From positions 1 through 64,000 of the forward strand of contig NZ_BAYB01000003.1 of the NCBI RefSeq assembly GCF_000685035.1: a stretch of 64,000 nucleotides of DNA, written 5' to 3'. The notes under the pieces are model-generated. The model had not been told where the DNA came from. It saw only the letters and a list, made by a program, of their open reading frames with translations, and did no database searches. Shown in pieces: positions 56,047 to 64,000 of this stretch; the stretch's first letter is position 1, and every line of letters starts with the position of its first letter. This DNA comes from Paraburkholderia ferrariae NBRC 106233. GTDB lineage: Bacteria > Pseudomonadota > Gammaproteobacteria > Burkholderiales > Burkholderiaceae. The position numbers were made by a program, and so were the translations under genes.

Positions 56047-56943
56047 CTATTCCCGAAACAGGGTTCCAATCGTTTCGCGCAACCAGACGCTAGCGGGGTC
56101 GCGCGAATATCGCTCGTGCCAGTGCTGCATGACACGATAGTTCGGAACCGTGAACGGTAACTCCATTACCTTGATGGGATTGCTTTCTGCAATTATGCGC
56201 GCGAATCGTTCAGGGACGATAGCAAGACATTCGGTGCAGACGATATTCGAAACGACTCCCAGATAGTTTGGGATGCGCAGCCCTATTCTTCGCGTGATGT
56301 CGTGGCGCTTCAACGTTTCTTCGACAATAACGTGGCCGGTTCCGTGAGTTGCGACTATCAGATGGGACTCGCCCTCGAATTCCTCCAGGGTAAGGCTCGT
56401 ACCAGCGAGGCGGCGATGCTCCCGATTGACAATACAAACGAATCGGTCGGTAAAGAGTTGCTGCTGATAGATACCAGGGTCCAGATTTGTAAGAAAGCCC
56501 ATCGCGAGGTCAATTTCGCCGGACTCCAACTGCCGCGCCGTGTGCTCTGAGGTGTAGCTCAGGTCAATCCGGATGTGAGGTGCGACGTCACCGAAGTGCT
56601 TCAGCAGGCGCGGCATCATTACCCGCTGGCCAATGTCCGTCATGCAGAGGCTGAACATCCGGTCAGAGGTTTTGGGGTCAAATTCTGCCCGGTGATGCAA
56701 CGTCGTCTTGAGGGCAGTCATGGCCTGGCGGATGGGACCCACGATTTCGTCGGCCAGGCGGGTCGGTTGCATGCCCTCGGACGTCCGGACAAACAACGGG
56801 TCACCGTAGTGCTTGCGGAACTTGGTCAGGATCATGCTGACGGCCGATTGACCGAGATCCAACTTCTCCGCCGCTCGCGAAATGCTGCCGGTCCTGTACA
56901 CCTCATCAAAGACCATCAGGTTCTTCAAATCGAGATTGTCCAT
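56047..56943 (-). CDS. LysR-family regulator, NahR/NagR-like
   Basis: A 298-residue LysR regulator with N-terminal HTH (SISRAAEKLDLGQSAVSMIL) and effector domain. The DPLFVRTSEGMQPT and MTDIGQRVMMPRLL segments and the end (HERYSRDPASVWLRETI) are shared with NahR/NagR/DntR, which respond to salicylate or similar hydroxybenzoates. It is divergent from the hydroxylase gene 168 bp away and probably activates it. GAGGTGGTGAGG precedes the ATG at 56943; a start six codons earlier is possible. Confidence 0.9.
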   Translation of the reverse strand: MDNLDLKNLMVFDEVYRTGSISRAAEKLDLGQSAVSMILTKFRKHYGDPLFVRTSEGMQPTRLADEIVGPIRQAMTALKTTLHHRAEFDPKTSDRMFSLCMTDIGQRVMMPRLLKHFGDVAPHIRIDLSYTSEHTARQLESGEIDLAMGFLTNLDPGIYQQQLFTDRFVCIVNREHRRLAGTSLTLEEFEGESHLIVATHGTGHVIVEETLKRHDITRRIGLRIPNYLGVVSNIVCTECLAIVPERFARIIAESNPIKVMELPFTVPNYRVMQHWHERYSRDPASVWLRETIGTLFRE

Positions 56944-56971
56944 CCTCACCACCTCTATCAATTTTTTTGAT

Positions 56972-56998
56972 TATTCATATCAATTGTTACATATGGAT
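56972..56998. promoter_or_regulatory. Candidate LysR-type binding site
   Basis: TTCATATCAATTGTTACATATGGAT: CATAT and ATATG form an interrupted dyad in the AT-rich space between the LysR gene and the hydroxylase gene. A TACAAT -10-like hexamer follows at 57017-57022, reading toward the hydroxylase. Confidence 0.5.
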
Positions 56999-57111
56999 TG
57001 AGGCAATGCGAGTCCCTACAATCGATTCAAATTTGACGTAGGTCACCGCCATGGGCTTCTCCCGGCGGGCCGAACGCCATCGTGAACTTGCAGATGAATC
57101 GGAGGAGACGC

Positions 57112-58344
57112 ATGATTTCAGGCCAGCAACAACCCCTGCCCATCCTTATCGCGGGCGGCGGCATCGGCGGGTTCGCCGCAGCACTCGCGTTAAGCCAGGC
57201 AGGCTTCAAAGTCCGCCTTCTGGAGCGGGCTCAGGAAATCAAGGAGATTGGCGCCGGGATTCAGATCGGCCCGAACGCGTTTCACGTGTTCGAACGCCTT
57301 GGCATCACCGACGCTGTCCGTGCGAAAGCCGCGATGCCGCAAAGGCTCGTGATGATGGACGGAATTTCCGGCGAGCAGGTTGTATCCATTCCGCTCGATG
57401 ATCAGTTCATCAATCGATTCACCTACCCATACGCGCTGATTCATCGGGCCGACCTTCATCGGATTCTGTTCGATGCCTGCCTGCAGTCGAATCTGATCGA
57501 ACTCTCGACGAACGTGAAGGTCAATGGATTCACTGACCACGGGGACAGTGTTGTCCTTGACACGACGGACGGAGAGGTACGCGGACGTGCCCTGATCGGT
57601 GCCGACGGGCTTTGGTCTACGGTGCGCGCCCAGATCGTCGGGGACGGTGCGCCGCGTGTCTCGGGCCACATTGCCTACCGTGCAGTCCTTCCTGTCGGCG
57701 AGGTCCCTGAAGAGCTTCGTTCAAACACGATGACCCTTTGGGCTGGCGCGAAGACCCACCTCGTTCACTACCCTTTGCGCGGCGGTGAACTGTTTAACCT
57801 CGTCGCTGTTTTTCACAGTGACCGCTATGTGGAAGGCTGGGATGCCGTCGGCGACGCCCAAGAGTTGCATCTTCGTTTCCGGGATGCTGTGCCGGCGGTC
57901 AAAACCCTACTCGAGAAGATCGAAACGTGGCGTATGTGGGTTCTGTGTGACCGTGACCCTGTCAAGAACTGGTCAAAGGGCAACGTAACCCTCCTCGGCG
58001 ATGCTGCGCATCCGATGTTGCAGTACATGGCTCAAGGCGCCTGTATGGCCATGGAAGACGCGGTGGTTCTCGCCGAAGAAATCGCTCACGCCGATGATGA
58101 TCTGACCGCTGCTTTCGAGCGCTTTCAGGAACGTCGATATCTGCGCACGGGCAAAGTCCAGATGAGTGCCCGCCTGTATGGAGAGTTTTATCACGCTAAC
58201 GGAGTGAATCGCGAGCTGCGTAATCAGTTCCTCCAGGCACGAACGCTTGAGCAGACATTGGACGGAATGGCATGGCTTTACGACGCGAACGCGATTCGAC
58301 CTTCTTCCGCGCGGCTGGGCGAAAAGTCCGAACTAGCGCTCTGA
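57112..58344 (+). CDS. FAD-dependent monooxygenase, 3-hydroxybenzoate 6-hydroxylase-like
   Basis: A 410-residue class A flavoprotein hydroxylase: GGGIGGFAAALALSQAG (FAD dinucleotide fold, ~12-28), IGADGLWSTVR (DG motif, ~161) and LLGDAAHPMLQYMAQGACMA (~292-311; GD motif). The overall pattern, including HRADLHRIL and QYMAQGACMAMEDA, fits 3-hydroxybenzoate 6-hydroxylases (XlnD, NagX, MhbM), which form gentisate. Salicylate 5-hydroxylase-like use is a less likely alternative. The start at 57112 has the strong site GGAGGAGA; it is the first gene of the catabolic operon. Confidence 0.88.
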   Translation: MISGQQQPLPILIAGGGIGGFAAALALSQAGFKVRLLERAQEIKEIGAGIQIGPNAFHVFERLGITDAVRAKAAMPQRLVMMDGISGEQVVSIPLDDQFINRFTYPYALIHRADLHRILFDACLQSNLIELSTNVKVNGFTDHGDSVVLDTTDGEVRGRALIGADGLWSTVRAQIVGDGAPRVSGHIAYRAVLPVGEVPEELRSNTMTLWAGAKTHLVHYPLRGGELFNLVAVFHSDRYVEGWDAVGDAQELHLRFRDAVPAVKTLLEKIETWRMWVLCDRDPVKNWSKGNVTLLGDAAHPMLQYMAQGACMAMEDAVVLAEEIAHADDDLTAAFERFQERRYLRTGKVQMSARLYGEFYHANGVNRELRNQFLQARTLEQTLDGMAWLYDANAIRPSSARLGEKSELAL

Positions 58345-58405
58345 GGCAGATTCCACGCCGCACGATACCGGACTCTACGTCTCCTGATACCAGCTGGAAC
58401 CTAAC

Positions 58406-59275
58406 ATGAAAATCTGTCGATTCAACGAAAACCGACTCGGTGTCGTCGAGGGCAACATCGTTCGCGATGTGACCGAGGCTCTCGAACTTCTGCCCCCGGC
58501 CGCGTACCCGTTTCCCCGTCACGATGTGCTGATTGCCCATATCGAGCAGATTCGCCGTCTGGCTGCCGAACTCGCGCCGCAGGCGCAGTCGATTCCTCTG
58601 TCGGATGTACGACTGCTGAGCCCGGTCGCAAACCCGGGCAAAATCGTCGCCGCTCCGGTGAATTACCAGAAGCATCTCAAAGAAGTGCTGGGCGACCCGA
58701 ATCTGCATCACGACAATCAAATCAACCAGATTCAACGCGCCGGCCTCTTTCTGAAGGCGACCAGCTCGCTCGTCGGTCCCTCCGAGGGGGTGGCGCTTCG
58801 CAAGCTGGACCGTCGAAACGACCATGAAGTGGAACTGGCGGTCGTGATTGGGAAGACGGCGGCAAATGTCTCCAGGGAGGACGCGCTCCAGTATGTGGCG
58901 GGATATTGCATCGGTCTGGACATCACCATTCGCGGACCCGAAGAGCGTAGCTTCCGGAAGTCCCCCGACTCGTACACGGTGCTTGGGCCCTGGCTGGTGA
59001 CGAGCGACGAACTTCCCGACGCAGGTAACCTGGATTTCTCGATTTCCGTGAATGGCGAAACCCGCCAGAAGTCGAATACAAACGAACTCATTCTCGGTGT
59101 GCGGGAACTGATTGAGTTCGCGTCCTCCTTCTACACCCTGCAGCCGGGAGACGTGATCATCACCGGTACCCCCGAAGGGGTCGCTTCGATTCAACCGGGC
59201 GACACCATGTTCGCCGAAATCGATCGCATTGGTTCAATGACGGTGGCGGTGCGTAGCAACGACATCGGGGCTTAA
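58406..59275 (+). CDS. FAH-family hydrolase (maleylpyruvate or fumarylpyruvate hydrolase)
   Basis: A 289-residue fumarylacetoacetate hydrolase family protein with N-terminal small domain and C-terminal FAH fold. LFLKATSSLVGP, HEVELAVVIGKTA (Glu metal ligands) and VIITGTPEGVASIQPGD are diagnostic. It lies between the hydroxylase and gentisate dioxygenase genes. Two roles fit: direct hydrolysis of maleylpyruvate (as HbzF-like enzymes do), or fumarylpyruvate hydrolysis (NagK-like). No maleylpyruvate isomerase gene lies beside it, which favours the first. The order and operon support the gentisate pathway. Confidence 0.88.
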   Translation: MKICRFNENRLGVVEGNIVRDVTEALELLPPAAYPFPRHDVLIAHIEQIRRLAAELAPQAQSIPLSDVRLLSPVANPGKIVAAPVNYQKHLKEVLGDPNLHHDNQINQIQRAGLFLKATSSLVGPSEGVALRKLDRRNDHEVELAVVIGKTAANVSREDALQYVAGYCIGLDITIRGPEERSFRKSPDSYTVLGPWLVTSDELPDAGNLDFSISVNGETRQKSNTNELILGVRELIEFASSFYTLQPGDVIITGTPEGVASIQPGDTMFAEIDRIGSMTVAVRSNDIGA

Positions 59276-59278
59276 GCC

Positions 59279-60340
59279 ATGGAGACGTCCTGCGAAAATT
59301 CATCGGTGAGCGGAGAGAGCCCGGAGCGGCTCGCGTTGTATGACCGTCTCGACAAGGTCGACTCGGCTCCCCTCTGGGCCGTCATGTCGCAGCTCGTGAC
59401 ACCGGAACCGCGACCGCGCTGTGTGCCGCACAAGTGGGACTATGCCGCGATGCGCAAACTCCTGCTCGAGGCAGGGGAGCTGATCACCGCGAAGGAGGCA
59501 GAGCGCCGGGTACTTGTGCTCGAGAATCCAGGCATCCGCGGGATGTCCCAGATAACGCAGAGTCTCTACGCCGGGCTCCAGCTGATTTTGCCGGGCGAGA
59601 TCGCGCCGAGCCATCGGCATGCTGCCTCGGCGTTGCGTCTGGTAATCGAAGGAACCGGAGGCTACACGTCCGTCAGCGGTGAACGGATTCCGATGGCGCC
59701 CGGCGATTTCATCCTGACGCCGTCGTGGACCTTTCATGACCACGGCAACGTGGGCGATGACCCCGTCATCTGGCTCGATGGCCTCGACGTTCCAATCGTC
59801 AACCTCTTCGACGCGAGCTTCGCGGAGGCTTATCCGTCCGGTGACGTGCAGAAAGTCGAACGTACTGCCGGCGATGCGGTTGCGCGTTACGGGATGAACC
59901 TGCTTCCAGTCGAGTATGTCCCGACCGGGAACTCTTCACCTGTTTTTCACTATCAGTATTCACGGGTTAAAGAGGCGCTTGGCCAGGTTGCTCTTGGTGG
60001 GGCAATCGACGCTTGCCACGGCTTCAAGCTTCAATATACGAATCCGACGACCGGCGGCTATCCAATGCCAACGATGGGGGCATTCATCCAAACGCTGCCT
60101 TCGGGCTTCATCGGTCGGGCATATCGCTCAACTGATGCGAGCGTCTACTGCGTCCGCGAAGGACAGGGTAGCACCTCGATCAACGGCGAGGTTATCGAGT
60201 GGAGTGAGGGCGACGTGTTCGTCGTCCCTTCCTGGAGCATCACTTCGCATCGGACAACCGGAAAATCCGTCCTGTTCAGCTTCTCGGATCGCCCAGCCCA
60301 GAAAGCACTCGGGTTTTGGCGGGAGATAAGGTACGACTAA
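59279..60340 (+). CDS. Gentisate 1,2-dioxygenase
   Basis: A 353-residue bicupin dioxygenase that opens gentisate to maleylpyruvate using Fe(II) and oxygen. The first cupin has the iron ligands in PSHRHAASALRLVIEG and a distal His in FHDHGNV. The second cupin (~270-345) has GRAYRSTDASVYCVREGQGS and SWSITSHRT. Length is normal for NagI/XlnE/GtdA. It begins 3 bp after the hydrolase stop, so it is co-transcribed. The ribosome-binding site is weak, suggesting coupling. Confidence 0.93.
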   Translation: METSCENSSVSGESPERLALYDRLDKVDSAPLWAVMSQLVTPEPRPRCVPHKWDYAAMRKLLLEAGELITAKEAERRVLVLENPGIRGMSQITQSLYAGLQLILPGEIAPSHRHAASALRLVIEGTGGYTSVSGERIPMAPGDFILTPSWTFHDHGNVGDDPVIWLDGLDVPIVNLFDASFAEAYPSGDVQKVERTAGDAVARYGMNLLPVEYVPTGNSSPVFHYQYSRVKEALGQVALGGAIDACHGFKLQYTNPTTGGYPMPTMGAFIQTLPSGFIGRAYRSTDASVYCVREGQGSTSINGEVIEWSEGDVFVVPSWSITSHRTTGKSVLFSFSDRPAQKALGFWREIRYD

Positions 60341-60499
60341 TTGATGTCTGCCGCGCCCGGGTAGCGGGTGCCTCCAGGCATGTCGGCGCTGGATCGACTG
60401 AAGCGACTGTGTCGTGCCTGTCGAGGTGATGCGAGTCGCACGGCGGGGCGTTCGCGTTCAGACATCGCTAAACCAAGCTGAAAAATGTTGGAGACAAGC

Positions 60500-61008
60500 A
60501 TGGATGCAAATCGAGGAGTCGTCTATATGCGTCGTTGACCGAGCAGATTGTCGAACTGCTCGGGACGCCGGAGGTCGACTGCGCGATTGACTGCGTCGGT
60601 TTCGAAGCTCGAGGCCACGGGCACACGGGCTCGCGCTCGGAAGCGCCCGCCGCCGTGCTCAATTCCTTGATGGAGATCACCCGTGCTGCCGGTTCTATCG
60701 GTATCCCCGGTCTCTATGTGACCGACGACCCGGGCGCGACCGGCCAGGCTGCGCGTGCGGGCAGCCTGTCACTGCGGCTCGGGCTTGGCTGGGCAAAATC
60801 GCACAGCTTTTTCACCGGCCAGACCCCGGTCACGAAGTACCAACGTAATCTCATGCAGGCCATCCTTTGGGACCGAATCAAGATTGCCGATCTCGTCAAT
60901 GTGACCGTGATCTCGCTCGATGATGCGCCGAGCGCCTACGCTGAGTTTGATTCCGGCGTTCCGAAGAAATTTGTAATTGACCCGCACGACATCCTGGTGA
61001 GCCAGTAG
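60500..61008 (+). pseudogene. Internally deleted formaldehyde dehydrogenase gene (fdhA-like)
   Basis: After GGAGACAAGC the gene opens with MDANRGVVYM, the FdhA N-terminus, and then stops after 12 codons. From 60535, in another frame, the C-terminal ~157 residues follow (TEQIVELLGTPEVDCAIDCVGFEARGHGH ... compare KSHSFFTGQTPV, KKFVIDPHDI). About 230 internal residues, including the zinc sites and most of the NAD fold, are gone. The C-terminal part has an open frame but no catalytic residues. It is the second fdhA relic in 5.5 kb. Confidence 0.85.
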
Positions 61009-61068
61009 GGCGGAGTCTGGCAGTTTGATAGCTCGAATGAAGAGCGATAGTAAGTGAGGAGACGAAGT

Positions 61069-62145
61069 ATGTTCCCGATGAACGCATGGTATGTGGCAGG
61101 CTGGGACCACGAAATTGGACGCCAGCTCACGTCCAGGAAGGTATGCGGCATCCCGATTGTGGTCTACCGGAAGGTGGACGGCTCAGCAGCGGCGCTCGAG
61201 GATGCCTGCTGGCATCGCTTGCTGCCCCTTTCCCTTGGCACGCTGAACGGCGACGATGTCGTGTGCGGTTACCACGGGCTCGTTTTCGCACCGGACGGCC
61301 GATGCGTGCAAATGCCGTCGCAGGAAACGCTCAATCCTTCGGCGTGCGTGCGGTCATTTCCCGTTGTCGAGCGTCATCGCTTTGTATGGGTGTGGATGGG
61401 CGACCCGTTGGAGGCCGATGAGACGCTCATCCCGGATCTCTTTCAGAACGATAGCGTGGAATGGGCGGGAGACGGCGGCACGACTCACCTGCAGTGCGAC
61501 TATCGCTTGCTCATCGACAATCTCATGGACCTCACCCATGAGACCTTCGTGCACCACAGCAGTATAGGCAATCGTGCGGTAGCCGAGGCGCCGTTTACCG
61601 TCTCGCGCACTGAAAAGACCGTGGACGTGACGCGGTGGATGGTGAATATCGAACCGCCGCCCTTCTTCAAGAAGCATCTGGGCAAGGAGGGGCTGGTCGA
61701 CCGGTGGCAACACATCACCTTCCACGCACCGAGCACCGTCACGATTGACGTCGGCGTCGCACTTACCGGCACCGGCGCTCCGGAAGGCGATCGCAGCCAG
61801 GGCATTACGGGCTTCGTGATTCACGTGAGTACGCCGGAAACCGAGACGTCCTGTATTTACTACTGGGCGATCGTGCGCAATTACAAGCTTGCCAGCCAGC
61901 GCCTGACAACAGAATGGCGGGAGGCAGTCCGCTCGATTTTTGCCGAGGACAAAGCGATTCTGGAAGCGCAGCAGGCAGCTGTCTCGCGCTATCCCGACCG
62001 CGAGTTTTATCCGCTCAACATTGACGGTGGCGCAATCCTGGCTCGTCGGTACATCGATCAGATGGTTGAGCGTGAGCGCGGTGGTTGTGCCGGAAAGAGT
62101 CCGGTGATTCCGATTGTCTCTGTCGGCACGCACGCGAAGGGGTAA
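61069..62145 (+). CDS. Rieske non-heme iron oxygenase, VanA-like O-demethylase
   Basis: A 358-residue terminal oxygenase. The Rieske 2Fe-2S motif is CWH-X16-CGYH (Cys47, His49, Cys66, His69). The mononuclear iron site is DNLMDLTHETFVH (Asp154, His157, His162). The family includes vanillate O-demethylase VanA, 3-chlorobenzoate- and phenoxybenzoate-type enzymes, which typically remove a methyl group as formaldehyde. Next to it are the reductase gene (5 bp) and relics of formaldehyde dehydrogenase, which supports a demethylase. The start at 61069 follows GAGGAGA. Confidence 0.9.
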   Translation: MFPMNAWYVAGWDHEIGRQLTSRKVCGIPIVVYRKVDGSAAALEDACWHRLLPLSLGTLNGDDVVCGYHGLVFAPDGRCVQMPSQETLNPSACVRSFPVVERHRFVWVWMGDPLEADETLIPDLFQNDSVEWAGDGGTTHLQCDYRLLIDNLMDLTHETFVHHSSIGNRAVAEAPFTVSRTEKTVDVTRWMVNIEPPPFFKKHLGKEGLVDRWQHITFHAPSTVTIDVGVALTGTGAPEGDRSQGITGFVIHVSTPETETSCIYYWAIVRNYKLASQRLTTEWREAVRSIFAEDKAILEAQQAAVSRYPDREFYPLNIDGGAILARRYIDQMVERERGGCAGKSPVIPIVSVGTHAKG

Positions 62146-62150
62146 GCAAC

Positions 62151-63104
62151 ATGAAATTTGGACAGAGCGTGCGTATCGGCCGAATCGAAAACGTCTGCGA
62201 GGACGTGCGGCTCTTCGAACTGGATTTTGGCGGGCCGTTCACATTCCAGCCGGGCAGTCACATTGATGTCCGTTGCCGTGTCGGCGAGGGCATTCAGTCA
62301 CGGTCGTATTCCCTCATTGGGCTGGCGAACGGAGGAAGCAAAGGGCTTATCGCCGTCCGTCGGGTCGAGCCGTCGCGAGGCGGGTCGGCCTTCATGTGGC
62401 GTCTCTCTGAAGGAGACGAGCTTGAGATCGACGGACCACACAATGCATTTCCGCTTTCTGCTCACGTTGTACCCCGCGTCTTCGTCGCCGGTGGCATTGG
62501 CATAACGCCTATCGTAGGGATGGTAGAAGCATCTCTCGCGGCAGGATCCAGATTCCGGCTGGTCTATGCGGGGAGAGACCGCGCCTCGATGCCATTTCTC
62601 GACCGCATCGAGGAGCGGTTGGGCGGTGCGCTGGAAGTCTACGATGCCAGCAAAGGTGACATCGTATCGTTCGACCAACTGCTCAATGACCTGGACCCGA
62701 GTGCCGAGATGTATGTTTGCGGCCCTATTGGCATGTTGACAGCGGCCCGCCATTCCTGGGAGAGCAGTACCCGCAGGCGCGGCGACTTGAGATTCGAATC
62801 GTTTGCCAATGGTGGTGCATATCCGAACCGGTCATTCACACTCAAGGTTCCCCGCCTCGGTCTCGAGGTGAATATCGGGGCGGACGAGACTGTACTTGAT
62901 GCACTCGAAGCCGCCGGCGCGGATCCGCTTTTCAATTGCAGGAAGGGTGAGTGTGGACTTTGTGCGATAGCGGTCCTTGGCTATTCGGGGGAACTCGACC
63001 ACCGGGACGTCTTCTTCAGTGACGAGCAAAAGAAAGAAGGCGAGAAACTCTGCGCGTGCGTCTCGCGTATCTGCGGAGAAAGCCTCACGATTGACCTTCC
63101 CTGA
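62151..63104 (+). CDS. VanB-like ferredoxin reductase of the Rieske system
   Basis: A 317-residue phthalate-dioxygenase-reductase-type protein: flavin domain (SRSYSLIG), NAD domain (FVAGGIGITPIVGM, YVCGPIGML) and a C-terminal plant-type 2Fe-2S domain (CRKGECGLC, then a fourth Cys near LCACV). It passes electrons from NADH to the Rieske oxygenase encoded just upstream. It lies 5 bp after that gene, and its ribosome-binding site AAGGGG overlaps the stop. Confidence 0.92.
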   Translation: MKFGQSVRIGRIENVCEDVRLFELDFGGPFTFQPGSHIDVRCRVGEGIQSRSYSLIGLANGGSKGLIAVRRVEPSRGGSAFMWRLSEGDELEIDGPHNAFPLSAHVVPRVFVAGGIGITPIVGMVEASLAAGSRFRLVYAGRDRASMPFLDRIEERLGGALEVYDASKGDIVSFDQLLNDLDPSAEMYVCGPIGMLTAARHSWESSTRRRGDLRFESFANGGAYPNRSFTLKVPRLGLEVNIGADETVLDALEAAGADPLFNCRKGECGLCAIAVLGYSGELDHRDVFFSDEQKKEGEKLCACVSRICGESLTIDLP

Positions 63105-63197
63105 TTCCGTGTGGCGTGCCCCTGGACAGGCGCGCCATACGCTCTCGCCATGCAATCCCAACAATAAGCGGCTATTTGACCGCAATGGAGACAACAC

Positions 63198-64000
63198 ATG
63201 AGCACCCCCTCGGCCTCGTTGCAGGTCCATGAGGTCATCGACAATCGTCCGTTGAGCCGGCTTCAATTCTACGCAATCGCCCTGTGCATGCTGACCGCCG
63301 TTATTGATGGCTTCGACACGCAGGTCATCGGTATGCTTGCACCGGTGATTTCCCATAGTCTCGCAGTGCCTGTCAAACAGTTCGGTCCCGTTTTCAGCGC
63401 CGGACTGGTTGGGATGCTTGTCGGTGCGCTGACACTCGGACCACTCGCTGACCGATATGGACGTAGGACCATGATCGTTCTCTCGTCTGCGATCTTCGGT
63501 GCGCTTTCATTCGCTACTGCGTATGCCCAAACGTACGACCAACTCCTTGTTTTGCGCTTCGTAACGGGAATCGGGCTCGGTGGTGCTCTCCCCAACGCCA
63601 TCTCACTCGCGTCGGAATATGCACCGAGGCGCCATAGTCGAACGGTTGTTTCGACGCTGATGTGCGGGATGCCGTTGGGTGCAGTGCTTGGCGGGATTAT
63701 CAGTGCAACGCTGATTCCGATACATGGCTGGCAGTCGGTTTTTCTTGTCGGCGGTGCGCTGCCTCTCGTTGTTGCGCTCCTGTCGGTTTTGCTCATGCCG
63801 GAATCTCCCCGGTTTCTGGTTTTGCGAGGGGGGAAGCAAAGGCAACTGGGTGAGATCGTACGAAGAATCGCTCCGGACATCGACCCTGAAACGGTGCGTT
63901 ACACGCCCACTGAGGAGGCAATCCGCGTTCCGTTACGGGACTTGTTCGCGCGAGGACATGCCGCCCAGACGTTCCTTCTTTGGGTTCCATACTTCATGAA
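63198..64000 (+). CDS. Aromatic-acid MFS transporter (AAHS family), 3' end outside window
   Basis: The first ~267 residues are visible; the frame is open to the window end. DGFDTQVIGMLAP in segment 1 and LADRYGRRTMIV after segment 2 match aromatic acid:H+ symporters such as PcaK, VanK and MhbT. GGAG lies 7 bp before the ATG. It is in line with the oxygenase genes, so its likely substrate is the methoxy- or hydroxybenzoate they use. Confidence 0.88.
   Translation, partial: MSTPSASLQVHEVIDNRPLSRLQFYAIALCMLTAVIDGFDTQVIGMLAPVISHSLAVPVKQFGPVFSAGLVGMLVGALTLGPLADRYGRRTMIVLSSAIFGALSFATAYAQTYDQLLVLRFVTGIGLGGALPNAISLASEYAPRRHSRTVVSTLMCGMPLGAVLGGIISATLIPIHGWQSVFLVGGALPLVVALLSVLLMPESPRFLVLRGGKQRQLGEIVRRIAPDIDPETVRYTPTEEAIRVPLRDLFARGHAAQTFLLWVPYFM

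Overview
The window is high-GC DNA from a betaproteobacterium of the Burkholderiaceae, most likely Paraburkholderia, Caballeronia or Burkholderia. This rests on protein similarity (BamC, ArgA, HrpA, DUF2844/DUF3443 pair, GlnA-NtrB-NtrC order) and gene arrangement; no 16S gene is present, so genus is inference.

Layout. 1-5.3 kb: the 3' end of a Clp-type AAA+ ATPase, then on the minus strand a FAN1-like VRR-NUC nuclease overlapping a gene that fuses a RecB/Cas4-like nuclease domain to an XPD/DinG-like Fe-S helicase. 5.4-18 kb: a DUF2844/DUF3443 pair (DUF3443 looks like a pepsin-type aspartic peptidase), bamC, lactate permease, a lipoprotein gene broken by a stop codon, thiC with a TPP riboswitch, rnk, transporters and three very small membrane or lipoprotein genes. 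18.3-24.4 kb: one minus-strand block of LacI regulator, solute-binding protein, two permeases, ATPase and a GpdQ-like phosphodiesterase, probably for a glycerophosphodiester-like substrate. 24.5-24.8 kb: a tRNA-Leu(UAA) gene split by a group I intron. 25.2-27.1 kb: a DmeR/DmeF cobalt-nickel efflux pair followed by a truncated DUF1289 gene, a 29-bp perfect inverted repeat and an integrase scrap, which look like the remains of an island next to the tRNA. 27-54 kb: mostly core chromosome, including a methyltransferase, GST, flavin oxidoreductase, yggX, argA, hrpA, the glnA-ntrB-ntrC nitrogen control locus with a sigma-54 promoter, a prolyl oligopeptidase and exonuclease III.

54.4-64 kb is an acquired and eroded catabolic region. 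It begins at a degenerate tRNA-Asp 3' fragment and carries remnants of a porin, of glutathione-independent formaldehyde dehydrogenase (two pieces in two places) and of 4-hydroxybenzoate hydroxylase (pobA). Between and after these lie intact genes: a NahR-type LysR regulator, a 3-hydroxybenzoate 6-hydroxylase-like flavoprotein, an FAH-family hydrolase, gentisate 1,2-dioxygenase, a VanA-like Rieske oxygenase, its VanB-like reductase, and an aromatic-acid MFS transporter that runs off the window. Together they suggest uptake of a methoxylated benzoate (3-methoxybenzoate is my best guess), O-demethylation to 3-hydroxybenzoate, hydroxylation to gentisate and ring cleavage, with the associated formaldehyde dehydrogenase now broken.

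No CRISPR array, complete insertion sequence, prophage or rRNA operon was seen.
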